The notes below the pieces were generated by a model. The model had not been told where the DNA came from. It did not search any database and saw nothing but the letters and a program-made list of their open reading frames with translations. A program made the translations under genes and the position numbers. A DNA stretch of 64,000 nt, taken from Timema cristinae (lineage: Eukaryota > Arthropoda > Insecta > Phasmatodea > Timematidae). Below, in pieces: positions 39,310 to 52,946 of the stretch. Position 1 is the stretch's first letter. Each line of letters opens with the position of its first letter. The DNA lies in the NCBI GenBank assembly GCA_039000515.1, contig JBCFYV010000275.1:34820-98819 (forward strand). Direction: 5' to 3'.

Positions 39310-40575
39310 CACACCACACATAGCTCTTTTGATCGCTAGATATAGTCGGATTGTAATAGGAAGAACACATAGGTCACACATAGCTCTGTTGACCGTTAGA
39401 TATAGTCAGATTGTAATAGGAAGAACACGCTAGGTCACACATAGCTCTGTTGACTGCTAGGTATAGTCAGATTGTAATAGGAAGAACACACTTGGTCACA
39501 CATAGCTCTGTTGACTGCTAGATATAGTCAGATTGTAATAGGAAGAACACACTTGGTCACACATAGCTCTTTTGACTGCTAGATATAGTCAGATTGTAAT
39601 AGTAAGAACACACTAGGTCACACATAACTCTTTAAACCGTTAGATATAGTCAGATTGTAATAGGAAGAACACACTAGGTCACACATATCTCTGTTGACCG
39701 CTAGATATAGTCAGATTGTAATAGGAAGAACACACTAGCTCACACATAGCTCTGTTGACTGCTAGATAAAGTCAGATTGTAATAGTAAGAACACACTAGG
39801 TCACACATAGCTCTGTTGACTGCTAGATATAGTCAGATTGTAATAGGAAGAACGCACTAGGTCACACATAGCTATGTTGACTGCTAGATATAGTCAGATT
39901 GTAATAGGAAGAACACACTTGGTCACACATAGCTCTTTTGACTGCTAGATATAGTCAGATTGTAATAGTAAGAACACACTAGGTCACACATAGCTCTGTT
40001 GACTGCTAGATATAGTCAGATTGTAATAGGAAGAACACACTAGCTCGCACATAGCTCTGTTGACTGCTAGATATAGTCAGATTGTAATAGGAAGAACACA
40101 CTAGGTCACACATAGCTTTGTTGACTGCTAGATATAGTCAGATTGTAATAGGAAGAACACACTTGGTCACACATAGCTCTGTTGACCGCTAGATATAGTC
40201 AGATTGTAATAGGAAGAACACACTTGGTCACACATAGCTCTGTTGACCGCTAGATATAGTCAGATTGTAATAGGAAGAACACACTAGGTCACACATAGCT
40301 CTGTTGACTGCTAGATATAGTCAGATTGTAATAGGAAGAACACACTTGGTCACACATAGCTCTGTTGACTGCTAGATATAGTCAGATTGTAATAGGAAGA
40401 ACACACTTGGTCACACATAGCTCTGTTGACCGCTAGATATAGTCAGATTGTAATAGGAAGAACGCACTAGGTCACACATAGCTCTGTTGACCGTTAGATA
40501 TAGTCAGATTGTAATAGGAAGAACATACTAGGTCACACATAGCTCTGTTGACCGCTAGATATAGTCAGATTGAGG
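39310..40575. repeat. 61-bp minisatellite, about 21 copies
   Basis: The unit is GGTCACACATAGCTCTGTTG, ACTGCTAGATATAGTCAGAT, then TGTAATAGGAAGAACACACTA. The period is constant at 61-62 bases; units vary mainly at TTGACTGC/TTGACCGC/TTGACCGT and CTAGG/CTTGG. Confidence 0.95.
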
Positions 40576-41235
40576 GTTAGCTGATTCATCCATTGGACGC
40601 AAAATTTCAAACGACTGTAACTTAGTGGGTTGATTTGTTATGACACTTTTGTATTGGAAATATTGTAGTACTTGGAAAGAACTACCAGAGGGCATTGAAA
40701 TCTCATTTTTAGAAATTTTGAGGGTTACCTGGTTTTTCCTTTGGACTCTTCATATGCGTATAACATGAACAGGTAGTATGACGCGGTGATATCAGTAATA
40801 AAAATAACAGATATATTTATAGTCAAAATTGTTCTAGTCTTCGAAATGAAATTGCTTTTTAAATATTTTATTGCCTCTTTAACCTTTAAAGTTTAAAAAT
40901 TAATCAACGCACAGTGGCCAAATTTAGCACACTAAATTTTATTTATTTTTTATTTTACCTGCTTACTTATAAACTCAAATAAGTGTTGCGACAAAATCGT
41001 AAGCTACATACTCTCTTGTATAGGTTATTTTTTATAGTTAAGTAGAAAATCTTCAAAAATGAGTTACCTATCTCTAATTTTACCTTAAATAATTTTTCCT
41101 CTGATAAATAAGTATACAGTATTATTTATCACTACCCTCCCCAGATATTAATTTTAAAAAAATAGTTCAAGACTTTTTAAAAGGGTGATTTATAAAGCAA
41201 TGACCTGAGTTCGTTTCTACTGTGTTCAATAACAT
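40576..41235. other. AT-rich, no gene
   Basis: No reading frame, repeat or motif worth reporting. Confidence 0.5.
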
Positions 41236-41400
41236 GGCCCGGCTGCTATGCCTTGAATCAATGGCCCATAATTTTTATTATTCTTAAATTACGTAAGGCT
41301 TTTTTTACATGATTTTAGATCCTCCCTCCCTCCCTCCCCCACGTAAGCTCCCTCCCACCTATTTAGCTTACGCAATTTTTAAAGATTTGTTAAGTCATGT
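41236..41400. repeat. Palindromic ACGTAAG repeat fragment
   Basis: AATTACGTAAGGC on the left, a pyrimidine-rich centre (CCTCCCTCCCTCCCCC), and GCTTACGCAATTTTTA on the right form a loose inverted repeat. The same family appears at 45795-45945 and 46170-46250. Confidence 0.5.
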
Positions 41401-41449
41401 TATTTTAATCGTTTAGTTAATTTTAGACATGAGGATTGGTAATATCCCA

Positions 41450-41625
41450 TTTGGTGACCACATGGTCTAAGGCGTCACTCTCGCAATAGACTAGTCTGCC
41501 GGTGACTGGGAGATCGTGACTCAATCTTGATTGGGTGATACTTCCTAAATATTTTCCCACTCTCTCTCCACGCGAATGCGGGTATACTTCCTCTAAATTG
41601 AAACGTATTCATCCTTAACCCACTG
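41450..41625 (+). mobile_element. tRNA-derived SINE
   Basis: TGGTCTAAGGCGTCACTCTC, then GAGATCGTGACTCAATCTTG (B-box region), then the tail TTTTCCCACTCTCTCTCCAC and GCGGGTATACTTCCTCTAA. It is the same family as 36985-37345 and 62540-62700. Confidence 0.75.
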
Positions 41626-41659
41626 GCATAATTAGTTCATACCTAAACAGGCAGAATTA

Positions 41660-41800
41660 ATTAAACAAATGTACCCACATTTGCGTGGGAGAGTAGAAGG
41701 AAACGTTTGAATAAGATCTCAGCAGGGATTTGAACCCCCAGAGAGAAGCGCCTAGCTGACTGGGATGGCTAGGCTAATTTTTCTGCTCGAGAGTATGATT
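41660..41800 (-). mobile_element. tRNA-derived SINE, reverse orientation
   Basis: It begins with the reversed tail (TGTACCCACATTTGCGTGGG, AGAGTAGAAGG). The reversed B-box GGGATTTGAACCCC follows at about 41727, then CTAGCTGACTGGGATGGCTA as the reversed A-box arm. Confidence 0.7.
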
Positions 41801-41914
41801 GTATCTTGACGATTTATCTCCCCACGTTTAGTCCAACTTGGTCGCCTACACACATTACGGTCCTGCACTACGCTTCTTATCTCTATCAGTTCTAGGAAAA
41901 AGTTTGCTTTCGGC

Positions 41915-44617
41915 CTCGGCCACAGAGAAGGAAAGAACAGAGCCACAGCCCCTAGGTTACAGAGAAGGAAAGAACAGAGCCACAGCCTCTAGGTCACAGA
42001 GAAGGAAAGAACAGAGCCACAGCCTCTAGGTCACAGAGAAGGAAAGAACAGAGCCACAGCCCCTAGGTAACAGAGAAGGAAAGAACAGAGCCACAGCCCC
42101 TAGGTTACAGAGAAGGAAAGAACAGAGCCACAGCCCCTAGGTTACAGAGGAGGAAAGAACAGAGCCACAGCCCCTAGGTAACAGAGGAGGAAAGAACAGA
42201 GCCACAGCCCCTAGGCCACAGAGAAGGAAAGAACAGAGCCACAGCCTCTAGGTTACAGAGGAGGTAAGAACAGAGCCACAGCCCTAGGTCACAGAGAAGG
42301 AAAGAACAGAGCCACAGCCTCTAGGTTACAGAGAAGGAAAGAACAGAGCCACAGCCCCTAGGTTACAGAGGAGGAAAGAACAGAGCCACAGCCCTAGGTA
42401 ACAGAGGAGGAAAGAACAGAGCCACAGCCCCTAGGCCACAGAGAAGGAAAGAACAGAGCCACAGCCTCTAGGTTACAGAGGAGGTAAGAACAGAGCCACA
42501 GCCCCTAGGTCACAGAGAAGGAAAGAACAGAGCCACAGCCTCTAGGTTACAGAGAAGGAAAGAACAGAGCCACAGCCCCTAGGTTACAGAGAAGGAAAGA
42601 ACAGAGCCACAGCCTCTAGGTTACAGAGAAGGAAAGAACAGAGCCACAGCCCCTAGGCCACAGAGAAGGAAAGAACAGAGCCACAGCCTCTAGGTTACAG
42701 AGGAGGTAAGAACAGAGCCACAGCCCCTAGGTCACAGAGAAGGAAAGAACAGAGCCACAGCCTCTAGGTCACAGAGAAGGAAAGAACAGAGCCACAGCCT
42801 CTAGGTCACAGAGAAGGAAAGAACAGAGCCACAGCCTCTAGGTTACAGAGGAGGTAAGAACAGAGCCACAGCCCCTAGGTTACAGAGGAGGAAAGAACAG
42901 AGCCACAGCCCCTAGGTAACAGAGGAGGAAAGAACAGAGCCACAGCCCCTAGGTCACAGAGGAGGAAAGAACAGAGCCACAGCCCCTAGGTCAGAGAGAA
43001 GGAAAGAACATAGCCACAGCCCCTAGGCCACAGAGAAGGAAAGAACAGAGCCACAGCCCCTAGGTTACAGAGGAGGAAAGAACAGAGCCACAGCCCCTAG
43101 GCCACAGAGAAGGAAAGAACAGAGCCACAGCCCCTAGGTAACAGAGGAGGAAAGAACAGAGCCACAGCCCCTAGGTCACAGAGGAGGAAAGAACAGAGCC
43201 ACAGCCCCTAGGTCAGAGAGAAGGAAAGAACATAGCCACAGCCCCTAGGCCACAGAGAAGGAAAGAACAGAGCCACAGCCCCTAGGTTACAGAGGAGGAA
43301 AGAACAGAGCCACAGCCCCTAGGCCACAGAGAAGGAAAGAACAGAGCCACAGCCTCTAGGTTACAGAGGAGGTAAGAACAGAGCCACAGCCCCTAGGTTA
43401 CAGAGGAGGTAAGAACAGAGCCACAGCCCCTAGGTAACAGAGGAGGAAAGAACAGAGCCACAGCCCCTAGGCCACAGAGAAGGAAAGAACAGAGCCACAG
43501 CCCCTAGGCCACAGAGAAGGAAAGAACAGAGCCACAGCCCCTAGGCCACAGAGAAGGAAAGAACAGAGCCACAGCCCCTAGGTTACAGAGAAGGAAAGAA
43601 CAGAGCCAAAGCCCCTAGGTAACAGAGAAGGAAAGAACAGAGCCACAGCCCTAGGTCACAGAGAAGGAAAGAACAGAGCCACAGCCTCTAGGTCACAGAG
43701 AAGGAAAGAACAGAGCCACAGTCTCTAGGTCACAGAGAAGGAAAGAACAGAGCCACAGCCTCTAGGTTACAGAGGAGGTAAGAACAGAGCCACAGCCCCT
43801 AGGTTACAGAGGAGGAAAGAACAGAGCCACAGCCCCTAGGTAACAGAGGAGGAAAGAACAGAGCCACAGCCCCTAGGTCACAGAGGAGGAAAGAACAGAG
43901 CCACAGCCCCTAGGTCAGAGAGAAGGAAAGAACATAGCCACAGCCCCTAGGCCACAGAGAAGGAAAGAACAGAGCCACAGCCCCTAGGTTACAGAGGAGG
44001 AAAGAACAGAGCCACAGCCCCTAGGTAACAGAGGAGGAAAGAACAGAGCCACAGCCCCTAGGTGACAAAGGAGGAAAGAACAGAGCCACAGCCCCTAGGC
44101 CACAGAGAAGGAAAGAACAGAGCCACAGCCTCTAGGTTACAGAGGAGGTAAGAACAGAGCCACAGCCTCTAGGTTACAGAGAAGGAAAGAACAGAGCCAC
44201 AGCCTCTAGGTTACAGAGGAGGTAAGAACAGAGCCACAGCCCCTAGGTTACAGAGGAGGAAAGAACAGAGCCACAGCCCCTAGGTAACAGAGGAGGAAAG
44301 AACAGAGCCACAGCCCCTAGGCCACAGAGAAGGAAAGAACAGAGCCACAGCCCCTAGGCCACAGAGAAGGAAAGAACAGAGCCACAGCCCCTAGGCCACA
44401 GAGAAGGAAAGAACAGAGCCACAGCCCTAGGCCACAGAGAAGGAAAGAACAGAGCCACAGCCCCTAGGTAACAGAGAAGGAAAGAACAGAGCCACAGCCC
44501 CTAGGTTACAGAGAAGGAAAGAACAGAGCCACAGCCCCTAGGTTACAGAGGAGGAAAGAACAGAGCCACAGCCTCTAGGTCACAGAGAAGGAAACCACAG
44601 AGCCACAGCCTCTAGGT
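41915..44617. repeat. 37-bp minisatellite, about 73 copies
   Basis: The unit is CAGAG(A/G)AGG(A/T)AAGAACAGAG, CCACAGCC(C/T)CTAGGT and a variable TA/CA. A few units lack one C (36 bp). Variant units recur in blocks (for example the order at about 42840-43010 reappears at about 43750-43940), which indicates duplications of several units at once. Confidence 0.95.
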
Positions 44618-46929
44618 TAAAAATGTTGCACTCCTTTTCGAGGCTTTACTCCTTCAACGTTGGGCTCGCTAGGTGCGACCCCCAGTGACTACAGCGCAAT
44701 CAAGTGAGCATTTTGTAAACGACTCACTTTAAATTCAAATGTACTAGAAGGCAGATACAAAATATGAGCACCTGTCTACTTGCGGTCACCGAGAAAGCTT
44801 CAGTTAGCGCCCTCCTCAGTATCTAACCCCCACCCCCTCGTCATAAGTACCCTAATCCTGCCACACAAATAAGTTTACTCTGACTGCACATTACAAAGAA
44901 AACTTGAAACACAATGAACCTTTTTTTTAAGCTAAGGGACTGGCTGTCAACTGCAATTATTTATTAAGGACCATTGAGAAGAATTGCAGACATTTAGAAA
45001 TACCAATTTATTTAACAAGTGGTTAGATATTTTCTAATATTGTTTCAACAAAATTAGGCTGAAAGTTCTGACTAATTAAATAGTTTAAATTTTAATTATA
45101 AAGTGGCCAATGTAATATTTACTACTTTTTGCATCTTAAATTGTGAATATGTTACTCCATAGTGCCATTGAGCCTTTAGTTGAAAGTAGTTTTAAGAATG
45201 TATAGAAATGTGTTTGCACCATTGAATCGTATAAGACTATGAGTTGTGCTCATCTTTATGTAAATAGACACGTTCTACTTTCTCTCGACACCTTGAAAAG
45301 AAAAGGACTTTGCTCGTAAGAAAGAGATCCAAATGTTGATAATTGTAAGCCCCCCCCCCTCCCCTCGAAACGGTGTTGGTTTGTGATGCCGTCTGCCTGT
45401 GTGTCTACATCCAGAACTAAAGCCGACATCATTTTACTGATCAGGCTAAAACTCAGTATATATGGTTTTATAAGGTTCCCTCGAGGAGTTTTGGGAGTTA
45501 GATATCTTACCCTATAATTGAGGGTAGTTTAGTAAAGGTAAAAAAGAGAGAAAACAAGCTATCTCGAAATCCACTGTAACTATTTTTATTAAATCTCGTA
45601 ATGGGCAATGTTTAATATTATAATTTAATCATCCCATAAACATAAATTTAAGGGTAATTTACATAAGTAAATATTGCCAATTTTAATCATATATTTGCAA
45701 GTATTTGAAACACGAAATAACTCAATATTGTAAGATTGTAACAAAATTAAAATTAAAAAAAACCCTTTGCTTGAAATATATTTTTATAAAACCAATAGGG
45801 GGCTGTTCATAAATTACGTAAGGATTTATTTCATTACTTTGACCCCTCTTACTCCCCAAATCTCCCTACTTAAGGAATTGTAAGATTTCTCGTTCCCTCC
45901 TCTCCCCTGACTGATCTTACGTAATTTTCTTACAATTTGGTAAATTATATTATTTTAGACAAAAGTATTCGTGATGGGAAATTATAAAATATTTATCACC
46001 GTAAAATTAGGTTTAAAACAACATAAATAAATGACAGTTTATAGTTATGTGTACGTGAATAGGCAATGATTGTCGTCGCTAGGTGCAACCTTTTTGACTG
46101 CGCGTCTGTAAAAGTGTTTGTTTTTTAGATTTTGTCTAACCATAAACATTTATAAAATCCTTAGTTCAGATGGAATATGCCCACCCCCATGAAAACTTAA
46201 GAAATTACTGATCACTCCCACCCAAAAAATCCTTACGTAATTCTTGAAAGGTCCCAGCTTCCGAGCTATTGGCAAATATTAAAAAAAAAATTAGGTCTCA
46301 GAAAATGGGAGTTTATAATTCGTCTTTTTGATGAAAATCTGTAAAATATGAATAATGAACAATACGTTTCTTCCATTAATGCCTCTTGGTGGAATGTGAT
46401 GGTCATGTTTCTGTAAAATTGTATATTATCTGGTTTCACAAATATTACAAGTTTTAAGTAAATGTTTCCATTTTTATACAAAATAGAGAGAAAGTCTGTT
46501 TGGTGCACCATACTATTTAAATATTGAGGTGAATTATTAGCCTTAATAATATAACACAAGTTAATATTATACAACTTATAAACTTGTTTGTAGTTTCGTC
46601 TTTATTAAAACATTATTTCTCATTTAGTAGATACCAAAACTAATATCATAGAAGAATCATCTATTGAAAACATTTATCTAAAGTTAATTTCGGCCAAATA
46701 GTCCATTTCACATGCTATTTAAAAATATATATATAAATATTAGAAGTATAAAGCACAAATATAAGGATTTATTATGTTTTTCTCTTTATATTAAACTAAA
46801 TATTGATTTAATAATATTAACATGAGTCTGGATATATTGGGATGCTTTCAATTCCAAACTACAGGGCCAATTATGCCCTTAGAGACAATAAATTAGGTGG
46901 GGGAGTTTGTGGTTTTGTTAGAAGAGCTT
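44618..46929. other. AT-rich spacer with ACGTAAG repeat copies
   Basis: No gene. At 45795-45945 a palindromic repeat reads GTTCATAAATTACGTAAGGA on the left and CTTACGTAATTTTCTTACAA on the right around CCCTC-rich sequence. A partial copy with CCTTACGTAATTCTTGAAAG lies at about 46230. The 102-codon minus-strand frame at 46266-46574 shows no family features. Confidence 0.5.
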
Positions 46930-49350
46930 AATGGTTTCAAATATGGACATTTAAAACATTTAGTAAATGTTCCTTATTGGCTATAGACCAGAGATAAGAC
47001 CGAATTTTGTGAAATTCAACCACCTTTAAGAGATAAAAAAGGGGGTTCAAAAGTTTTCAAAATTCACTGATCGTGCATTTTTGAACTAGTGGAAATAGAG
47101 CCTTGAAATTTAAAATGAATGTTTCTGTATAGAAATGGGGAAGATATTTTTTAGGGTTTTTCAAATTTAATCACCTAAAGGGGTGTAAAAGAGGGAACAA
47201 GGGGCAGTAAATTCAATGTCCTCCAATCAAGATGAAATTTGATATATGGGGAGATATCGGGTCGCAGAATACTAATATGAAATTAATTTATGTACGGAAA
47301 CCACACGATGATTCCCGAGGTGCGTTGGTAAAAATGTGTGTTCAAGACTACCAAAACTAATATAAATAAATACTTTACAGGATGATAGAAGATTGAAATT
47401 GTGCAGACAACAAATGGGATCATTGCAAATAATTATAAAAGTATGAACATTTTTGTTTAATAAGTGCGACTCTGGGACATATGGGAGGGGATATAAACAG
47501 AATAAAAACCTTTTATGTGTGCTAGCAAACTTAAATTTGATAGTCGTTTAGGAGGACAACTCCAAATAACCAAATGAGTCTTAAAAATGGAAATTTCTAA
47601 ATTATAGTTAGAAAAATGAGCTTAAATATTTACAAAACTAATAGAAACAACTAATTCCCAGTGTGGTAGAAAATTGCCATGTATAAGTAAATTAAAGGGA
47701 CATGTCAAATTAATATAAGTCTGTACATTTTAAATTTTAAACGGGACCCCGGGAAATAGGGTGGAGGAGGGGAGGGGGTAAGGGGTTATAAAAATAAAAA
47801 CAACTTTTAGCTGTGATAGAATATTTAAATTCAGAAAGTAGGTAGAATGACCTTTCAAAATAACCAAATAAATCTTAATATTTTAAATTTATACGTGGAA
47901 GTTGAAGAAATGTTAGGGGAAGGGAGTAGGCTCAACATTTACAAAAACTAATTTATTCAACTACATTCTGTGTGGTAGAAAACTTAAATTCTTTGGTATA
48001 CGGACCACTCTAAGTAAACAAAAAAATATGAAATTTTTAAACTTTAGCTATGGACAATGGGGGAGGGGGAAGCTATAGCTAGAAATAGCTTTTGAGATGA
48101 GGTTACAAATTAAAATTTGAAAGACAGGTAGAAATAAAACTCCAAATATCCAAATGAATGTTATAATTTAATATTTTTCAAAGGGATTTGGAAAAGTTGG
48201 TTAACTTCTAATACTTATAAAAGTATTAGAAACAACCTCTTCTCAGTGTGGTATAAAACTAAAATTCTTCACATAGGCAAATAACTATAAGAGTCCAAAA
48301 TTTTTAAAGTTTATAATAGGAGTCCATAAAAAATGGGGGAGTTTATGAAAGACTAAGTATGGCAGAAAGAATAAATTTTGCATGCTGGTAGAGGTACGGC
48401 TTCAGATAACCAAATAAGTCTTAAATGGATAAACTACTTTTATGTGTGATATAAAACTGGAATTCGTCAAGCAGAGATAGGGACCACCCAAATTAACTAT
48501 AAAGTCTGAACATTTTAAATTTCAAAATGAGACTACAGGAAATAGGGATGGAGGGGGTTGGGGGATAGGGGTATACTAAGAATTAGTAGGAGGTAGAAAA
48601 TTTAAATTTGTCAGGGATGTAGAGGAATAACTTCAAATAACCACAAACACATTTTAAATGTTATTTCTAAGGAGGCTGGTGATATAGGGGGTCTCAAACT
48701 TTTTAAACTAAAGGACTAAACTACGTCTATAAGTGTTAGATGATTGACATAAGTCAGGTGGGCTTAAAGACCAACTCAAACAGTACCAAGGGCTGAATTA
48801 TTACATTTCAAAATGAAGGCTTGGAAAATAGGGTGTGAAGGTCCCCTCAAAATATTTACAAAGCTATATAAATACAATTTTTGTAGAGAAATAAGCTTGA
48901 AATTTCGCCATGTAATTTAATAATAAAACAGGTTTGAGTAGCTAGACGGGGATACATTGTTCACGTTAAATCATTTAAAAAAAATCTTATCTAATGCCGC
49001 TATGCTCATGACAATATTATAACAATTGTTGATATCACCAAGTGAAGAAAACTAAACTATATCTTTCTACTGGAGCGATATATATTTTTTTTTTTTCAAA
49101 AAAAATTGATCAAAAATACTGCGAAAAATTGGCATTTTCTCACGTTTCCTACATTCTTGAACAAGTGGAATTACAAAATTGAAGCCCAAGAAATGGTAGC
49201 GCTTAAAATCTATACAACTAAAATATAACATTCTTTACGATGTGGTTAGGTTTACATTTGGTAGACACGGAAAATATCATATAAAATAACCAAATAAGTC
49301 TTAAAATTTCAAATTAGAATTGTGGAAGCTAAGGCGGGTGAGGGTGTGAG
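46930..49350. repeat. Ancient degenerate tandem repeat field
   Basis: A phrase like AATAACCAAATAAGTCTTAA recurs near 47565, 47860, 48148, 48397, 48638 and 49285. It alternates with phrases like GTGTGGTAGAAAA(C/T)T(T/A)AAATT and GGAAATAGGG(T/A)GGAGG. Spacing is about 240-300 bases. The copies are too diverged for simple alignment by eye, so they are old. Confidence 0.6.
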
Positions 49351-50985
49351 GGGGACAGAGGGGTTTGTAAATTAGAGTAAATTGCCATCTTTCCAAAGAA
49401 AATATACTTTTATGCATGAAAGAATATTTAAATTTGCCAATTTGATAAAACACACAACCATAAAAGTTAGAAAGTTTGGAATTCGAAATTTTACTGATGG
49501 GAAATTGGAGGGGCCTCTAAAATTTCCTAACTATAAAAACTCGATAAGTTCCAAATGCCGGTGCATTTATACTAATTAAACCTCCCTCATCCCAAACACA
49601 ATAGCGTAATTAGTAGTAAATAAGCGTATAACTCGAACGAATACTAAGGTACAATGCTAACAAAAATAACAAAATAGAAAATGTTATTGATGTTGAACAC
49701 ACAAAAAATCTATTTTTTAAAATGCTCTTTTTATAAAAATTGGGCTGTAGTAAGACATTTGGAACATTAAATTTGTAAGGGGAGAGGAAAAAGAGTTTAT
49801 TACTAAAAGTAAATCAACACACAAACTAAAGCCTATCTTAAAGTGGATACATTAGATTTACAAATACATAGCTGTTATCGCATACCTAGGAGCGACATAA
49901 CAATTAAAATAAACACATTCATGTGACATAACTTGGTGAGCATCATTCTCTTTGGATAATAATGATGCTTCATAATTAATATGTTTCTGTAAAATAGTAT
50001 ATTATTTAATTTATGTTCGTTGGTGAAATGTGATGCTTTTTTTCAAACATGTTTTTATGATCGTGCTTAGATAAAGTTTGCATTGTAATTGGAGTACGAC
50101 GGCCGCCCTGCGATTGCGCTCGTTTGTGCACTCAGATTGTAAACTAGATAATATTTTCCTTCTAAGATGTTTTATTTATTAATTGCAATAACTGAGTTGT
50201 GATTGCTATGGTTAACTTAGGATTGTACACGAAGTAACTTTCAAAATTATGACAGCTGAACCAATAAAGTAAGGATGTTATAGCTAAACACGTCAAAGCT
50301 CGATTTAGTACATTACGAAATCAAAGAGACCAGAATATTATGAAATATATCAATTTCCAAATTAGTTTGACACATATTTTAGTCAAATTAAATCTTATTA
50401 CCTATTGATTTTTATTGATATTGATTATAATTTTAGTTTCAAACCTACGGTATCCAAACTAAATAATCAGAATTTTTTTTCATTACTTTAGTAGATAATT
50501 TTTGTACCAAACACTTAATAACCATAGTTGTGATTGGGTAAAGTTAAGAGAATTTTTTTATATACCGGTAATTTGTATTGTCAACAATTTTACTCACTTT
50601 ACTAAACGCTTTTATTGTGATATAAATATTTATTTTTTAATAAAATCTGCAATTATTAATTATATGAAAATATTGTTATATTATATATAGTAAAATAATC
50701 TTATACTTAGAGAGTTTTCAGTTTAATTTTTTTAAATATTTATTTCTATTCCTCTTTACTAAAATAATAAAAAGATATTTAATTTTCTATACAGACACGA
50801 GAAGGTATTGGACAAAACATTACGAGCTTTTTGTTGTGCAATCCTAACGCGCGTTTAGGGAGATAAGCTTCATTTTCAGACTTGATTTTATTATAAACTG
50901 ATTTAAAACCGATTTGTTAACTTTCATTGCACATTAATATAAAATAATACTGAAACTTAGTACCCTTTCGAGTTATACACTTATG
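49351..50985. other. AT-rich, no gene
   Basis: Only two short frames of about 65 codons occur (49382-49579 and 50502-50690), and both look like chance in AT-rich DNA. Confidence 0.5.
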
Positions 50986-50989
50986 GGTT

Positions 50990-51180
50990 CGGATTTGAGG
51001 TTAGATATAGAGGACGTGAACCCACATTTGCGCGGAGGGAGAGTGGAAAACCATTTAGGGAAAACTACCCCAGTTCAACTGAGCAAGATTCTAACCTAGG
51101 TCTCCCCGTCCTCGGCAGTCTAGCTCAACATGAAACTAGTACGTTAGCTAACTATGCCACCAAGGTGAGTATTAGTATAA
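50990..51180 (-). mobile_element. tRNA-derived SINE, reverse orientation
   Basis: Reversed tail (GAACCCACATTTGCGCGGAG, GGAGAGTGGAAAA), a degraded reversed B-box (CAAGATTCTAACCTAGG) and a reversed tRNA arm (ACGTTAGCTAACTATGCCAC). A further degraded copy lies at 51490-51600. Confidence 0.65.
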
Positions 51181-51987
51181 GATAATGTTGAATATCATCA
51201 TTCCAGTGTTTAAAATAAGGGGGTGTTACCGACACCAAATATATACTTAGGAAACTCTTTCCATTGTACGTTCCATGCTTCTAACTTTTTATTTTAGTTA
51301 ATAAAGTAGCATATCACTTGTGTATTTTATTTATATTAATTTGACAACAACATGTAAAAATAAATGCAACCTTTACAACTTAAGTATTTAATTTTAATTA
51401 CTGATATATTTTGTGCTTCGTGTCTTACTTCTCACGACAGCTATCCGCGTATTTACTCCTAAGAATAAGGAATGAGGAAGGTAAAATGTTTGGGAAATGT
51501 GCCCGTATTCGCGTTGAAGGAGAATTATAAGCATATTAGGAAAAAAACACTCTCAGTACACTCCATCGGGATTCGAACACTGATACCCCAGTTATTTGCA
51601 GTCCAGTCTAACGAAGAAGGGAATCCTAAAGAATGGTGACTGCAGAAGCTGGTCACAAAATATGTAATAATTCATTTCCAAGACTATTTTCTCTTACGTT
51701 TAAACTGTAGAAGTACTGGCATTGTATATTTGGGTCCAACACTCAATTGTTTGAAAAGTTTTGTTCAATGAAAGGGGGGTGAGGCGGGGCTAAGGGACTA
51801 CCGCTACATGGACCATAGAAAAAGACCTGGACTATTGTACTCGGAGAGACAGCAATTCTTAGCTTGTCTTTCTCACGAGGGACATTTTGCAAGCGAGTTG
51901 TTTTAAAGAATTCTCACTTGGAAGCGCTGTTATCACTGGACATTTTAAGTTCTACCTGACTCAAGGAGCGCAACAAATCTCCCGTAA

Positions 51988-52913
51988 AGCCTGTATCACA
52001 CGACACTTGCTTGTACTAGAAATCAAGTGTGCTAGCTAGCGCCTAGATATCTGTATACTAGCTAGTACAATGAAAGTGGGACTAGAGTATTCACACGCTG
52101 CTAGTTTGGTACTAGGTTCTAGTGCAAATATTTATCGAACCTCAGAGATTAATTTTGGGTCAGCAGCTAATAAAGATATTGAAAATTATGAGAGGGAGCG
52201 TAGGAAAAAGAATATAGACATGGGACTGGTTGGGAAAGACGAAATAATGGTCGCAGGATGCTAAATATGATCCATTCGGAGGTTAGGTAATATACATTCG
52301 GGGTTACACAAACGTTTAGTAGCTCCCTAAATTTGTATTCATTTATTTACGTTGTGGTCAGAGGCCCCTAAGCCCATGGGTGTCCAAGTAAAGTATCCTT
52401 GATACACAAATGTTCTTTTTTAGGCCTACGCACACTTTATATTCTAAAAATAAAACCCGCCCAAGGTTGGCATGCTATCAAGTTTATTTAAATTAAAATT
52501 GGGTCTGGAACATAGTTTGTCATTTTTAGATGACATGTTTTAAATTAAATGTATATAATATATATTAAATATATTGTCATACTGTGCCAATTTGGTATTA
52601 TATAAACAAGGATGTTTAGAATAATTTTCTGCCAACAACAAAATCACATCCGATGACCATGTTGGCGTCATTTATACCATTTCTCTACACAACAGTCTCA
52701 GCGCGCATTGATTGGTTGAATTACATAGACTAGTGTCGAAACTAGTACGAAAATAGCACGTGTTCTATCCTCACAACTAGTATGGTAGCCAGTACCAAGT
52801 GGCAGAACCAGTATACTTTTTCTGATTCACACGACGCTAGATGATGACGTGCTAGCTAGTGCTAGCTAGCACATTGGATTTCAAGTACGAGCTAGTGTCG
52901 TGTGATACGGACT
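51988..52913. mobile_element. Harbinger-type non-autonomous DNA transposon (MITE)
   Basis: The ends are inverted: AGCCTGTATCACACGACAC at the left and, inverted, AGTCCGTATCACACGACAC at the right, with the match extending about 55 bases to GTGCTAGCTAGC. TAA flanks both sides (51985-51987 and 52914-52916). A 3-bp TAA/TTA duplication is typical of PIF/Harbinger. Inside, further short CTAGCTAG-containing inverted segments occur. The 64-codon frame at 52070 is not a transposase. Confidence 0.8.
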
Positions 52914-52946
52914 TAAGGCCTCGGGTCGGCTGATTACTGGTCAGCC

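Noticed and set aside
39310..44617. Possible CRISPR-like arrays
   Set aside because: The whole unit repeats with no unique spacers, and the genome is eukaryotic; these are minisatellites.
46266..46574. 102-codon minus-strand ORF
   Set aside because: AT-rich, low-complexity product with no motif, promoter or homologous copy in the window.
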